In this document: piece after piece, positions 33,852 through 42,416 of the stretch
How the letters are laid out: each line of letters begins with the position of its first letter
Numbering within the stretch: position 1 is the stretch's first letter
Source: Mycolicibacterium baixiangningiae
GTDB lineage: Bacteria > Actinomycetota > Actinomycetes > Mycobacteriales > Mycobacteriaceae
Direction of reading: 5' to 3'
NCBI RefSeq assembly: GCF_016313185.1
Contig: NZ_CP066218.1
Span: 5,952,001 to 6,016,000 of the forward strand
Length of the DNA stretch: 64,000 nt
The notes under the pieces: generated by a model
Database searches by the model: none
Told to the model about the DNA's origin: nothing
The model's input: only the letters and a program-made list of their open reading frames with translations
Made by a program: the position numbers and the translations under genes

Positions 33852-35885
33852 GTGAGTTACACCGCCGCTGACATCACCGAGCTCGACGATGTCCAGCACA
33901 CACGCCTGCGGCCGGCGGTGAACCTCGGCCTGGATGTGCTCAACACCGCATTGCGCGAGCTGGTGGACAACGCGGTCGAAGAGGTCGCCGATCCCAGCCA
34001 CGGCGGGTCGACCGTGACGATCACCCTGCACGCCGACGGGTCGGTCAGTGTCGCCGACGACGGCCGCGGCCTGCCCGTGGACTCTGACCCGGTGAATGGG
34101 AAGAACGGCATCGTCAAGACGCTGGGTACCGCGCGGGCGGGCGGCAAGTTCTCCGTGCATGCCGACGCGGCCAGCACGGGCGCCGGTCTCAACGGAATCG
34201 GCGCCGCCGCAGCGGTGTTCATTTCCGCGCGGACCGATGTGACGGTGCGCCGGGCCGGCAAGAGCTACCTGCAGAGTTTTGGCGGCGGCTACCCTGGAGT
34301 GTTCGACGGCAAGGACTTCGACCCGAACGCCCCGTTCACCCGTGCCGATACGCAGAGGCTGCGGGGCACCGGCAACCGCAAGCCCGACGCGCACGGCACC
34401 ACGGTCCGCATCCTGTTCGATCCGGCCGTCGTGCCGGATTCCAGCGTGGACATCAACGAGGTGCTGCTGCGAGCGCACGCCGCGGCACGGATGTCGCCGG
34501 GGGTGCACCTGGTAGTTGTCGACGAAGGCTGGCCCGGCGACGAGATCCGGCCCGAGTTGGTCGAGCCGTTCAGCGGTCCCTGGGGTACCGACACATTGCT
34601 GGACCTCATGTGCGTGGCCGCCGGCACGCCTGTGCCCGACGTGCGGGCTGTGGTGGAGGGGCGCGGTGAATACACCACCGGGCGTGGCCCGACCCCGTTC
34701 CGTTGGTCATTGACCGCCGGACCTGCCGAACCGGCCACCGTGGCCGCATTCTGCAACACCGTGCGCACCCCCGGCGGTGGGTCCCACCTGACGGCCGCGG
34801 TGAAAGGGCTGTCGGAGGCGTTGGCCGACCGCGCTTCCCGCATGCGCGACCTCGGCCTGGCCAAAGGTGAAGACGGTCCGGAGGCACAGGATTTCGCCGC
34901 GGTCACAGCGCTGGCCGTCGATACCCGCGCGCCCGATGTGGCCTGGGACTCCCAAGCCAAGACCGCGGTGTCATCGCGGTCGCTGAACCTCGCGATGGCC
35001 CCGGATGTGGCGCGCGGCGTCACCATCTGGGCGGCCAACCCCGCCAACGGCGACACCGTGTCACTGTGGACCAAGCTGGCGCTGGAGGCCGCCCGAGCAC
35101 GGCGCAGCGCCGAAGGCGCCAAAGCGCGGTCCCGAGCGGCGTCGAAAGCCAAAGGTCTCGGCACGAACCTGTCCCTGCCGCCGAAGCTACTGCCCAGCAG
35201 GGAGACCGGGCGCGGGTCGGGAGCCGAGCTGTTCCTGTGCGAGGGTGACTCCGCACTCGGCACCATCAAAGCGGCACGCGACGCCACCTTCCAAGCCGCT
35301 TTCCCGCTGAAAGGCAAGCCGCCCAACGTGTACGGGTTCGCGCTGAGCAAGGCGCGGGTGAAGGACGAGTTCGACTCGATCGAGCGCATCCTGGGATGCG
35401 GGGTGCGCGACCACTGTGACCCGGAACAGTGTCGCTACGACCGGATCCTGTTCGCCTCCGACGCCGACCCCGACGGCGGCAACATCAACTCGAGTTTGAT
35501 CTCGATGTTCCTGGACTTCTACCGCCCGCTCATCGAAGCCGGAATGGTCTACGTGACGCTGCCGCCACTGTTCGTGGTCAAGGACGGCACCCAGCGGATC
35601 TACTGCCAGGACGAATCCGAGCGCGACGCCGCCGTCGCCCAGCTGCGGGCCACCTCCAAACGCAAAGTGGAAGTGCAGCGCAACAAGGGACTCGGCGAGA
35701 TGGATGCCGACGACTTCTGGAACACCGTGCTGGATCCGCAGCGGCGCACCGTGATTCGAGTGCACCTCGACGATGGTGAAGCAAAGCTGCACCACACTCT
35801 GTTCGGCGGGCCGCCGGAGGGCCGCCGCACCTGGATGGCCGATATCGCTTCCCGGGTCGACACCTCTGCTCTGGACCTCGACTAG
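33852..35885 (+). CDS. topoN: Atypical type II topoisomerase, GyrB/ParE-like subunit (TopoN-like)
   Basis: A 677-residue ATPase subunit. The GHKL domain has Glu36 in RELVDNAVEE, DDGRGLPV and a lid reading GAGLNGIGAAAAV where GyrB has GGLHGVG. The Toprim domain has LCEGDSALG near residue 463 and ASDADPDGGNI near 536 (GyrB: DADVDGxHI), then QRNKGLGEMD. It resembles the TopoN subunit of the extra type II topoisomerase of M. smegmatis rather than housekeeping GyrB. GTG start at 33852; the GyrA-like partner follows after 9 nt. Confidence 0.85.
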   Translation: MSYTAADITELDDVQHTRLRPAVNLGLDVLNTALRELVDNAVEEVADPSHGGSTVTITLHADGSVSVADDGRGLPVDSDPVNGKNGIVKTLGTARAGGKFSVHADAASTGAGLNGIGAAAAVFISARTDVTVRRAGKSYLQSFGGGYPGVFDGKDFDPNAPFTRADTQRLRGTGNRKPDAHGTTVRILFDPAVVPDSSVDINEVLLRAHAAARMSPGVHLVVVDEGWPGDEIRPELVEPFSGPWGTDTLLDLMCVAAGTPVPDVRAVVEGRGEYTTGRGPTPFRWSLTAGPAEPATVAAFCNTVRTPGGGSHLTAAVKGLSEALADRASRMRDLGLAKGEDGPEAQDFAAVTALAVDTRAPDVAWDSQAKTAVSSRSLNLAMAPDVARGVTIWAANPANGDTVSLWTKLALEAARARRSAEGAKARSRAASKAKGLGTNLSLPPKLLPSRETGRGSGAELFLCEGDSALGTIKAARDATFQAAFPLKGKPPNVYGFALSKARVKDEFDSIERILGCGVRDHCDPEQCRYDRILFASDADPDGGNINSSLISMFLDFYRPLIEAGMVYVTLPPLFVVKDGTQRIYCQDESERDAAVAQLRATSKRKVEVQRNKGLGEMDADDFWNTVLDPQRRTVIRVHLDDGEAKLHHTLFGGPPEGRRTWMADIASRVDTSALDLD

Positions 35886-35894
35886 GAGAGCGAT

Positions 35895-38024
35895 GTGACC
35901 GCCGTCATCGAGCAGAACCCCGACCTGGTGCTCGAACAGAGTGCTGACGACTACTGGAACCACTATCAGCTGACCTTCGCGCTCTACAGCGTCAGTGACC
36001 GCGCCATCCCGTCCGCGTACGACGGACTCAAACCGGGCCAGCGACGTCTGCTTTACCAGATGCACGACTCGAAACTGCTGCCCGGCAACAAGCCACAGAA
36101 GTCCTCCAAGGTCTGCTCCGCAGTCACCGGCAACCTGCACCCGCACGGTGGCGCGTCGATGTACGGGGCCGCGGCGCTGATGGCCGCCGAGTTCCAGCGC
36201 GTGAAAGTCATTGACGGGCAGGGCGCTTTCCCACGCATCCAGGGCGACATTCCTGCCGCTGACCGCTACACCGAGATGCGGTTGTCCGCACCCGGCGCGG
36301 CACTGACCGCCGAACTCGACGACCACGCCGTGCCGATGGTACCGACGTTCGACGGTGAGTGGACCGAGCCGACGGTGTTGCCGGCCCGGTGGCCGGTGCT
36401 GCTCTGCAACGGCGCGATGGGCATCGCCGAGGGCTGGGCCACCAAAGTGCCAGCCCACAATCCACGTGAGGTCATGGCCGCCTGCCGGGCGCTGCTGAAA
36501 ACGCCGAACATGACCGACGACAGGCTACTCAAGCTCATCCCCGGTCCGGACTGGGGCTGCGGCGCGACGGTGGTCGGCGAGACCGGGCTGCGGGAGTACA
36601 TCACCACCGGACGCGGCGCCTTCACCGTGCGCGGCACGGTGTCGGTCGACGGAAAGAACGTCATCGTCACCGAGCTACCGCCCGGCGTCGCGAGTAACAC
36701 TGTGCAGGAGCGGATCCGAGCCCTGGTGGAGTCCGGCGAGATGTCCGGGGTGGCGGACATGTCGGATCTGACCGACCGCCGCAACGGACTGCGCATCGTG
36801 GTCACCGCCAAACGTGGCCACAGCGTCGAGCAGATCCGGGAACAGCTGCTCGCGCTGACCCCATTGGAGTCGACGTTCGCCGCCAGCCTGGTCGCACTCG
36901 ACGAGAACCGGGTGCCGCGCTGGTGGTCGGTGCGCGAATTGATCGCCGCATTCCTGTCCCTACGCGACTCAGTGGTGCTACACCGCAGCGAGTATCGGTT
37001 GGAGAAAGTCACCGCGCGACGCCATCTGGTGTCCGGTTTGATGACGATCCACCTCGACATCGATGCCGCGGTCGCCGTCATCCGCGGCTCCGACACCGTC
37101 GACGAGGCCCGCCAGGGCCTGCAGCAACGGTTCGCGATCGACGCGGTGCAGGCCGATTACGTTCTGGCGCTACAGCTTCGACGACTGACCAAGCTCGACG
37201 TCATCGAACTGCAGGCCGAGGCCGAGAGACTGGATGCTGAGTTCGCCGAATTGACTGAGCTGGTGGGCGATGCCGACGCCCGCCGGAAGGTGATCGACCA
37301 GGAGCTCGTGGAAACCGCAAAACTGTTCAAAGGCCCCGAGTTCGACCGTCGCACCGTGCTGGACTTCGAGGCCACACCGGTGACCTCCAGTGCCAGTGAG
37401 GACGGGCAGCGCGAGCGGAAGGTCAACGCGTCCTGGCGCCTGGATGACCGCGGAGTGTTATCCGACAGCCACGGTGAGCTGCTCACTTCGGGCCTGGGTT
37501 GGGCGGTGTGGACCGATGGTCGCGTCAAGTTCACCACCGGCAGCGGCTTGCCGTTCAAGATCCGCGACATCCCGGTCGCCCCGGACATCACGGGGCTGCT
37601 GAGCTCGGGGGTGCTCCCGCTCGGTCACCATCTGGCGCTGGTGACCCGGCACGGGAAGGTGCTGCGCATCGACCCCGCCACCGTGAATCCACAGGGTGCG
37701 GCCGGCAACGGCGTGGCCGGAGTGAAGTTGACGGGTGACGGCGACGAGGTCATCGCGGCGCTGCCACTCACGTGTGAGAACGGCGAAGCTCTCCTGTCTG
37801 TCTCCCAAAAGGGTTGGAAGGTCACCGAAGTCGCCGACATCCCGGTGAAAGGCCGCGGTGGTGCCGGCGTCGGGTTCCATCCGTTCGCCAACGGCGAGGA
37901 TGGGCTGCTTTCGGTGTCCGTGTCGGCGACCGGGTTCGTGCGCGCCGGAAAGCGGGTGCGTGCCGAGGGGCGCGCGAAGGCTTCGGTCAAGAGTTCCGGG
38001 AGGGACATCGCCCCTGCCGGGTAG
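35895..38024 (+). CDS. topoM: Atypical type II topoisomerase, GyrA/ParC-like subunit (TopoM-like)
   Basis: A 709-residue breakage-reunion subunit. The catalytic tyrosine is Tyr125 in ADRYTEMRLS. The quinolone-region helix reads HPHGGASMYG: the Asp equivalent to E. coli GyrA Asp87 / M. tuberculosis Asp94 is Gly91, and the Asp before the Ala is Gly86. A coiled-coil tower and a degenerate C-terminal beta-wheel (LLSSGVLPLGHHLALVTRHGKVLRI, GWKVTEVADIPVKGRGGAGV) follow. AGGAG precedes the GTG. With the upstream gene it should form an A2B2 enzyme. Confidence 0.85.
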   Translation: MTAVIEQNPDLVLEQSADDYWNHYQLTFALYSVSDRAIPSAYDGLKPGQRRLLYQMHDSKLLPGNKPQKSSKVCSAVTGNLHPHGGASMYGAAALMAAEFQRVKVIDGQGAFPRIQGDIPAADRYTEMRLSAPGAALTAELDDHAVPMVPTFDGEWTEPTVLPARWPVLLCNGAMGIAEGWATKVPAHNPREVMAACRALLKTPNMTDDRLLKLIPGPDWGCGATVVGETGLREYITTGRGAFTVRGTVSVDGKNVIVTELPPGVASNTVQERIRALVESGEMSGVADMSDLTDRRNGLRIVVTAKRGHSVEQIREQLLALTPLESTFAASLVALDENRVPRWWSVRELIAAFLSLRDSVVLHRSEYRLEKVTARRHLVSGLMTIHLDIDAAVAVIRGSDTVDEARQGLQQRFAIDAVQADYVLALQLRRLTKLDVIELQAEAERLDAEFAELTELVGDADARRKVIDQELVETAKLFKGPEFDRRTVLDFEATPVTSSASEDGQRERKVNASWRLDDRGVLSDSHGELLTSGLGWAVWTDGRVKFTTGSGLPFKIRDIPVAPDITGLLSSGVLPLGHHLALVTRHGKVLRIDPATVNPQGAAGNGVAGVKLTGDGDEVIAALPLTCENGEALLSVSQKGWKVTEVADIPVKGRGGAGVGFHPFANGEDGLLSVSVSATGFVRAGKRVRAEGRAKASVKSSGRDIAPAG

Positions 38025-38163
38025 ACGGCACAGATCTCGTAGCCGTCCTGGATTACATGCTTCCCGCCACGTTCGCGTCGTCGCGAGCGATCGGCTGCTT
38101 AGCCCGCGATCGAGTCTCGAGCGTCTAGCATCGCCAGGTCCGCCGCCGAGCGCCCGGCGCCCA

Positions 38164-38219
38164 GGCCGACGGAATCGTAGGCCACCAGCGGAGTCGCCAT
38201 CGTTCTCGGGAACAGCCGG
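38164..38219. repeat. 56-bp degenerate direct repeat, copy 2
   Basis: Second copy of the 32651-32706 repeat. Here the minus-strand reading extends both ways (AADEAFTRLFPRTMATPL before, DSVGLGAGRSAADLAML after), giving about 45 residues of an unrecognised protein remnant. Confidence 0.6.
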
Positions 38220-38223
38220 GTGA

Positions 38224-38487
38224 ATGCCTCGTCGGCCGCGACTTTACGCCACCAGTACGGGCAGCAGCCGCCGGTCGTCGCGTTGCAGTTCGTCGGTGAC
38301 CGAGGAACTGGCGGCGGTGGCGCTGGTGCAGACCGTCGCCCAGGCCAATCGGTGCCGGACCGTCTGGATCAAAGACTTGGGTTGCGTCGTCACCGTGGGT
38401 TCAGAGACCGACCTGAACCTCGTCGATGTGCTCACAACGTCACTTCTGCTGCAGGCGAGCCGGGCGATGTTGATCGCAGCCAGGTAG
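38224..38487 (+). pseudogene. DUF2786-like protein remnant
   Basis: The frame includes EELAAVALVQTVAQANRCRTVWIKD and SETDLNLVDVLTTSLLLQASRAML. This resembles the middle of actinobacterial DUF2786-type proteins (A.AN.C.....G...DL..VELL.TSLLVQA..AM). Flanking domains are absent. Together with the repeat it fills 38025-38579, where no intact gene is seen. Confidence 0.5.
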
Positions 38488-38579
38488 GGGTGGTCGATCC
38501 AGATTCGGCGTGAACTGGCGACGGGTGCTCGGCCTCTCCGACACACTGGTCTACGAGTGTGCTCGCGGTTGCCCCTGCG

Positions 38580-39509
38580 TCATATCGGGTCCGGGGTAGT
38601 CCGGAACGGATCACCGGGAGGTAGCCAACCCGTCTCGCCATCCGATTGCGGGGTGACCACACCACGGGTGAGCGCGTCGATCACTGCGTGCACCGCCGGT
38701 CGATCGTCATCGAGCCGCCAGACCAGCGACCACGTCCACATCGGAGCGGGTTTGACGATCGGGCGTTGGACGAGATCGCGTGGCAATTGCGCGGTCTGGC
38801 CCATCGGCGAATTCAGGACCGGCCGCCGCGTGCGGCGCACGTGTTCGAAGAACGTGGGCCCGGTGATTCCACCGTCGGCAATATCGAGTGTGGATGCACC
38901 GGATTCCTCTGCGAACATTTCTCCGTAACGGTTCCACGACCACCAACTCGCCCCGTCTGCGTCGAGCAGTACCAGTACGTCTTTGGCCCGTACCGGGGAC
39001 TCGTCTACCCCGACGCTCACCGCGTACAGACGGTCCATACCGATCAGGTGCGCCCCGAGGCCTGAACTTTCCAGGTCCGCAGTCTGCACCCAACAGATAG
39101 CAAGGTCGAGGCTGCCTTCTGCGACCCGTGCAGCCTGGATATGGGACGGCATGACCCAGTTGTCGACCTGCAGATGTGCCACTGTCGCAGTGCGTTCCGC
39201 CCAATCGATGGGGCACCAGGCGACGTATCCAAGGCGAACCGGCGCCGTGGAGGTCATGCCAATCGCTTCTCTCCGCATCTCATCTGCTTGATCCACCAAT
39301 GCCCGGATATGGGGCAGAAGTGCCGCACCGCCCGGCGTGAGGGATACGCCCCGTCGATCTCGATCGAGCAAACGCACCTTGAGATCACGTTCGAGCACCT
39401 TGATCTGCTGCGAGAGCGACGGCCCTGCGATGTGCAGCCGTTCCGCGGCACGGCCGAAATTCAGCTCTTCGGCGACGGTCACGAAGTAGCGCAGGTGTCG
39501 AAGCTCCAC
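38580..39509 (-). CDS. LysR-type regulator, paralogue 1 of a flanking pair
   Basis: A 309-residue LysR protein with N-terminal wHTH (LRHLRYFVTVAEELNFGRAAERLHIAGPSLSQQIKVLERDL). Its effector domain (RLGYVAWCPIDWAER, LDLAICWVQTADLE, SWWSWNRYGEMF, DGGITGPTFFEHVRR, PVLNSPMGQ, WTWSLVWR, WLPPGDP) is shared almost motif for motif with the LysR at 41476-42393. The two flank a tautomerase/alcohol dehydrogenase pair, with this gene co-oriented downstream of it. It probably responds to a substrate or intermediate of that pair. Confidence 0.85.
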   Translation of the reverse strand: MELRHLRYFVTVAEELNFGRAAERLHIAGPSLSQQIKVLERDLKVRLLDRDRRGVSLTPGGAALLPHIRALVDQADEMRREAIGMTSTAPVRLGYVAWCPIDWAERTATVAHLQVDNWVMPSHIQAARVAEGSLDLAICWVQTADLESSGLGAHLIGMDRLYAVSVGVDESPVRAKDVLVLLDADGASWWSWNRYGEMFAEESGASTLDIADGGITGPTFFEHVRRTRRPVLNSPMGQTAQLPRDLVQRPIVKPAPMWTWSLVWRLDDDRPAVHAVIDALTRGVVTPQSDGETGWLPPGDPFRTTPDPI

Positions 39510-39670
39510 CCTCGCGATCCTAGTCCAGCTCGGAACTCATTGCGCTCAAACCGATTACATCGACGATTTGCCAATCGGGCCGGTCTACGAAGGGAGGCGC
39601 GCCGGGTTCAGCACCCGGCGCGCCTCCCCCGTTCATCGGGTCCAGCTTGGTGGCGTCGCGCCAGAAGCCG

Positions 39671-40105
39671 CTACACAGGCTTTTCGTCGTCGGGCGGATT
39701 GCGCAGGTCATCCAGCACCACCGGGACTCCGAACAGACCCCAGTCCTGAGCCGGGACGTCGCGGATCAGGACATAGGCGGGTACGCGTTCATCTGCCGGG
39801 ATGTCGGCATGTTTGCGAACGCTGTCGGTGATCGACGCGATCAGCTTCTTCTTCGCCTCGGCATCCAAGCCGCCGTCGACGATGTTGACCTCGAAGCTGA
39901 TGACCTTCGTCCCACCAGGCTTCCCACCGTGATAGACCCTTCCGGCAGGAAACTCTCTGGCGTAGACCCAGGTGGTGCTACGGACGAAGGGCGTGTTCGG
40001 CAACCCCTCGCACTCCAGTCCGGCCGTCGTGATGTCGTCGGCAAGTGCGTCGATCGCGCCGTCGGCGAACGTCCCCTCGGGGTAATTGATATAGATCAGT
40101 GGCAT
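39671..40105 (-). CDS. Tautomerase-superfamily protein
   Basis: A 144-residue protein beginning MPLIYINYPEG, so Pro-1 after Met removal is the catalytic base typical of the 4-oxalocrotonate tautomerase superfamily. The length is that of fused-trimer members such as cis-CaaD or MSAD-like enzymes. A second beta-alpha-beta unit starts near ISFEVNIVDGGLDAEAKKKLIASI. It could isomerise an enol or dehalogenate a small acid. It is encoded 29 nt after the alcohol dehydrogenase in the same operon. Confidence 0.75.
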   Translation of the reverse strand: MPLIYINYPEGTFADGAIDALADDITTAGLECEGLPNTPFVRSTTWVYAREFPAGRVYHGGKPGGTKVISFEVNIVDGGLDAEAKKKLIASITDSVRKHADIPADERVPAYVLIRDVPAQDWGLFGVPVVLDDLRNPPDDEKPV

Positions 40106-40134
40106 TGATTCACTCCCTTAATCGGTTGATACGC

Positions 40135-41202
40135 TCAGAATTTCGTGATGACGACGTAGCCGCGGGTTCCGAAGTCGGGCAGCACGTCGAAGACGCCCTG
40201 CACGTCGTCGAAACCGATTTCACGGCGGACGTGTTGGCGAGGGGCCAGTTTCCCGTGCTGGATCATGGCCAGCAGTTCGGGGTAGTCCGCGTGGGGATTG
40301 CCGAGACTGCCGGAGATCGACCATTCCTTGGCGACGATCTTGTCGATGGGGATGGTGAGATTGCCGTCCTCGCCGCGCGTGGTCAGCCCGACCGTGGCCA
40401 GTCGGCCTCCCTTCTGCAGCGACTCGAGCGCTGTCAGGGTCGCGTCGTTCATCCCGACCGCATCGATCGATACCTCCGAACCAATGCCGCCGTTGACGGC
40501 CTGAACACGCTCGCCGACTTCAACCGGAGTCAGGCCGTCGGAGTTGAAGACCTCCATCGCACCGAGTTTCGTCGCCTCAACCAGCCGATCCGGCTGCTTG
40601 TCGACAGCGACGACCTGCGCACCCAGGGCAGACGCGATCTCGACTGCGGCGAGCCCCACACCCCCGAGGCCCACAACCGTGACAGTCTCGCCCGCACGCA
40701 CCGACGCTCGTGTGCGGACTTGACGGTAAGCCGTCATGTAGCGACAACCCAGCACCGCCGCGTCGAGTTCGGTGACCTCACTTGGAAGGGGAATGCAATT
40801 CAGGTTGGCGTTCGGTACGCGGACGTACTCCGCGAAACCACCAGAGCCTTCGATCAGAAACGGCCAAGCCCAGTTGTCGCAGAGATTCTGGAGGCCCTTC
40901 CTGCAGTATCGGCAGCCACCACATGCGAGATTGAACGGCACAGTCACTCGGGTGCCGACCGGCAGCGCAATCACCTTGCTGCCGACGCTCTCGACCACGC
41001 CGCCGATCTCATGACCCAACGTCGTAGGAAGCGGAGGATGAAGCCCGATCCACGTCCAGTCGCCGTTCCATACGTGCCAGTCGGTGCGACAAACTCCGGA
41101 CGCAGTGACCCGGATGAGCGCGTCCTCATCCCCGATCTCCGGAACAGGTACATCGCGTACCGCCAAGCGTTTTCGAAAATCATCCATCTGCACAGCGCGC
41201 AT
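40135..41202 (-). CDS. Zinc-dependent alcohol dehydrogenase (MDR family)
   Basis: A 355-residue medium-chain dehydrogenase. Catalytic zinc ligands lie in SGVCRTDWH and GHEIGGVVESVG, and the structural zinc loop is CGGCRYCRKGLQNLC. The Rossmann motif is GLGGVGLAAVEIASALG with VAVDKQPDRL after it (Asp: NAD preference). The ATG at 41202 with GGAAGG upstream is preferred over the longer frame. Divergent from the second LysR across a 273-bp gap that should hold both promoters. Confidence 0.88.
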   Translation of the reverse strand: MRAVQMDDFRKRLAVRDVPVPEIGDEDALIRVTASGVCRTDWHVWNGDWTWIGLHPPLPTTLGHEIGGVVESVGSKVIALPVGTRVTVPFNLACGGCRYCRKGLQNLCDNWAWPFLIEGSGGFAEYVRVPNANLNCIPLPSEVTELDAAVLGCRYMTAYRQVRTRASVRAGETVTVVGLGGVGLAAVEIASALGAQVVAVDKQPDRLVEATKLGAMEVFNSDGLTPVEVGERVQAVNGGIGSEVSIDAVGMNDATLTALESLQKGGRLATVGLTTRGEDGNLTIPIDKIVAKEWSISGSLGNPHADYPELLAMIQHGKLAPRQHVRREIGFDDVQGVFDVLPDFGTRGYVVITKF

Positions 41203-41475
41203 GTGGCCTTCCGTCCCTTCGTACTTTTCTGCGGTTTTCGGGACCTGGCACGGCCGGACCATCGGATCAAGTTCCGGCTTCCTGTGCCGCGTAAATCGGC
41301 CCCTCGCCAATCCTCAGCGGCGCCGGCCCAGAATGAAAGGACGGCGTTCCTCTCAGCTTGGAGCTAGGACCTCACACGCGAGATTGGCGAGACCGCCTAC
41401 GTCGCCCAATAGGCTGGGCACCGACTCGACAAGTTCGCCGTCATCTGCCGCTATTCTGAGATAACGTGGCCTGCT

Positions 41476-42393
41476 ATGGAGTTCAGGCAGCTGCGGTACT
41501 TCGTCGCAGTCGCGGAAGAGCTGAACATCGGCCGCGCAGCGCAGCGCCTGCACCTTGCTGCTCCGTCGCTCTCGCAACAGATCACGGCGCTCGAGAACGA
41601 CCTCGGCGTACAGCTATTCGACCGAAGCCGCCAGGGCGTCAGTTTGACGCCAACCGGTGCTGCGCTGTTATCCAAGACCCGGGCACTGCTCGACAGCGCA
41701 GACGATCTGAGTGAGCGCGTCGCCAGCGTCAGAACAGAATCGCCGGTTCGACTTGGATACGTGGTGTGGTGCCCGTCTGATTGGGCCGAGCGTGTCGCCG
41801 GCGTCGCGCAGATGGCGATCGACGTGTGGACGTGCCCCTCGCACATGTTGGCGGTAAGAGTTGCCGAGGACACTCTCGACTTGGCCATCTGTTGGGTGCA
41901 GACCTCAGACCTGGAGACCTTGGGTCTAGAGGCGTATCTGTTGGGGGTCGAGGAAATCTCCGCGTTGAGTACGGGGCCGGGCTCCTCACGAGTCCAAGCG
42001 GCCGATGCGGTGGTGCTGACCGACAGCAGTAATGACAGCTGGTCATCGTGGAACCGTTACGCCACCTTGTTCGCGAAGGACACTGGTGCCGCCCTGGAAC
42101 ACATCCACGACGGTGGCATCACCGGCACGGCGTTCTTCAACCATGTCCGTCGACTCCACGGCCCGGTGTTGAACTCCCCAGTGGGACAGTCCATGCCATT
42201 TCCCCGCGATCTACACCGGCGCCCGATCGTCGCGCCTACGCCGCTGTGGACGTGGTCGCTTGTGGTGCGCCGAGATTGCAAGCGCGCTTCGGTACGTGCC
42301 GTCATAAAGGCTTTGACCCGGGATGTTCAGCATCCTGAGCTCGCCGATGGCCAGCACTGGTTGCCGCCTGGTGACCCACACGGCCGGCCATAG
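41476..42393 (+). CDS. LysR-type regulator, paralogue 2 of a flanking pair
   Basis: A 305-residue LysR protein, HTH LRYFVAVAEELNIGRAAQRLHLAAPSLSQQITALENDL. Effector-domain motifs (YVVWCPSDWAER, AICWVQTSDLE, SWSSWNRYATLF, DGGITGTAFFNHVRR, WTWSLVVR) match the paralogue at 38580-39509. It is divergent from the alcohol dehydrogenase, the classical position for a LysR activator. The presence of two such regulators around one operon suggests duplication with possible division into activator and second sensor. Confidence 0.85.
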   Translation: MEFRQLRYFVAVAEELNIGRAAQRLHLAAPSLSQQITALENDLGVQLFDRSRQGVSLTPTGAALLSKTRALLDSADDLSERVASVRTESPVRLGYVVWCPSDWAERVAGVAQMAIDVWTCPSHMLAVRVAEDTLDLAICWVQTSDLETLGLEAYLLGVEEISALSTGPGSSRVQAADAVVLTDSSNDSWSSWNRYATLFAKDTGAALEHIHDGGITGTAFFNHVRRLHGPVLNSPVGQSMPFPRDLHRRPIVAPTPLWTWSLVVRRDCKRASVRAVIKALTRDVQHPELADGQHWLPPGDPHGRP

Positions 42394-42416
42394 CGCTGCG
42401 CATCGATCTTGGTCGG

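Noticed and set aside
35187..36458. 423-codon minus-strand open frame across the topoisomerase junction
   Set aside because: Spans two real genes in antisense and has no domain features.
39520..39711. 63-codon minus-strand frame between the tautomerase and LysR genes
   Set aside because: It overlaps the tautomerase end, has Pro/Gly-rich composition and no ribosome site; taken as chance.
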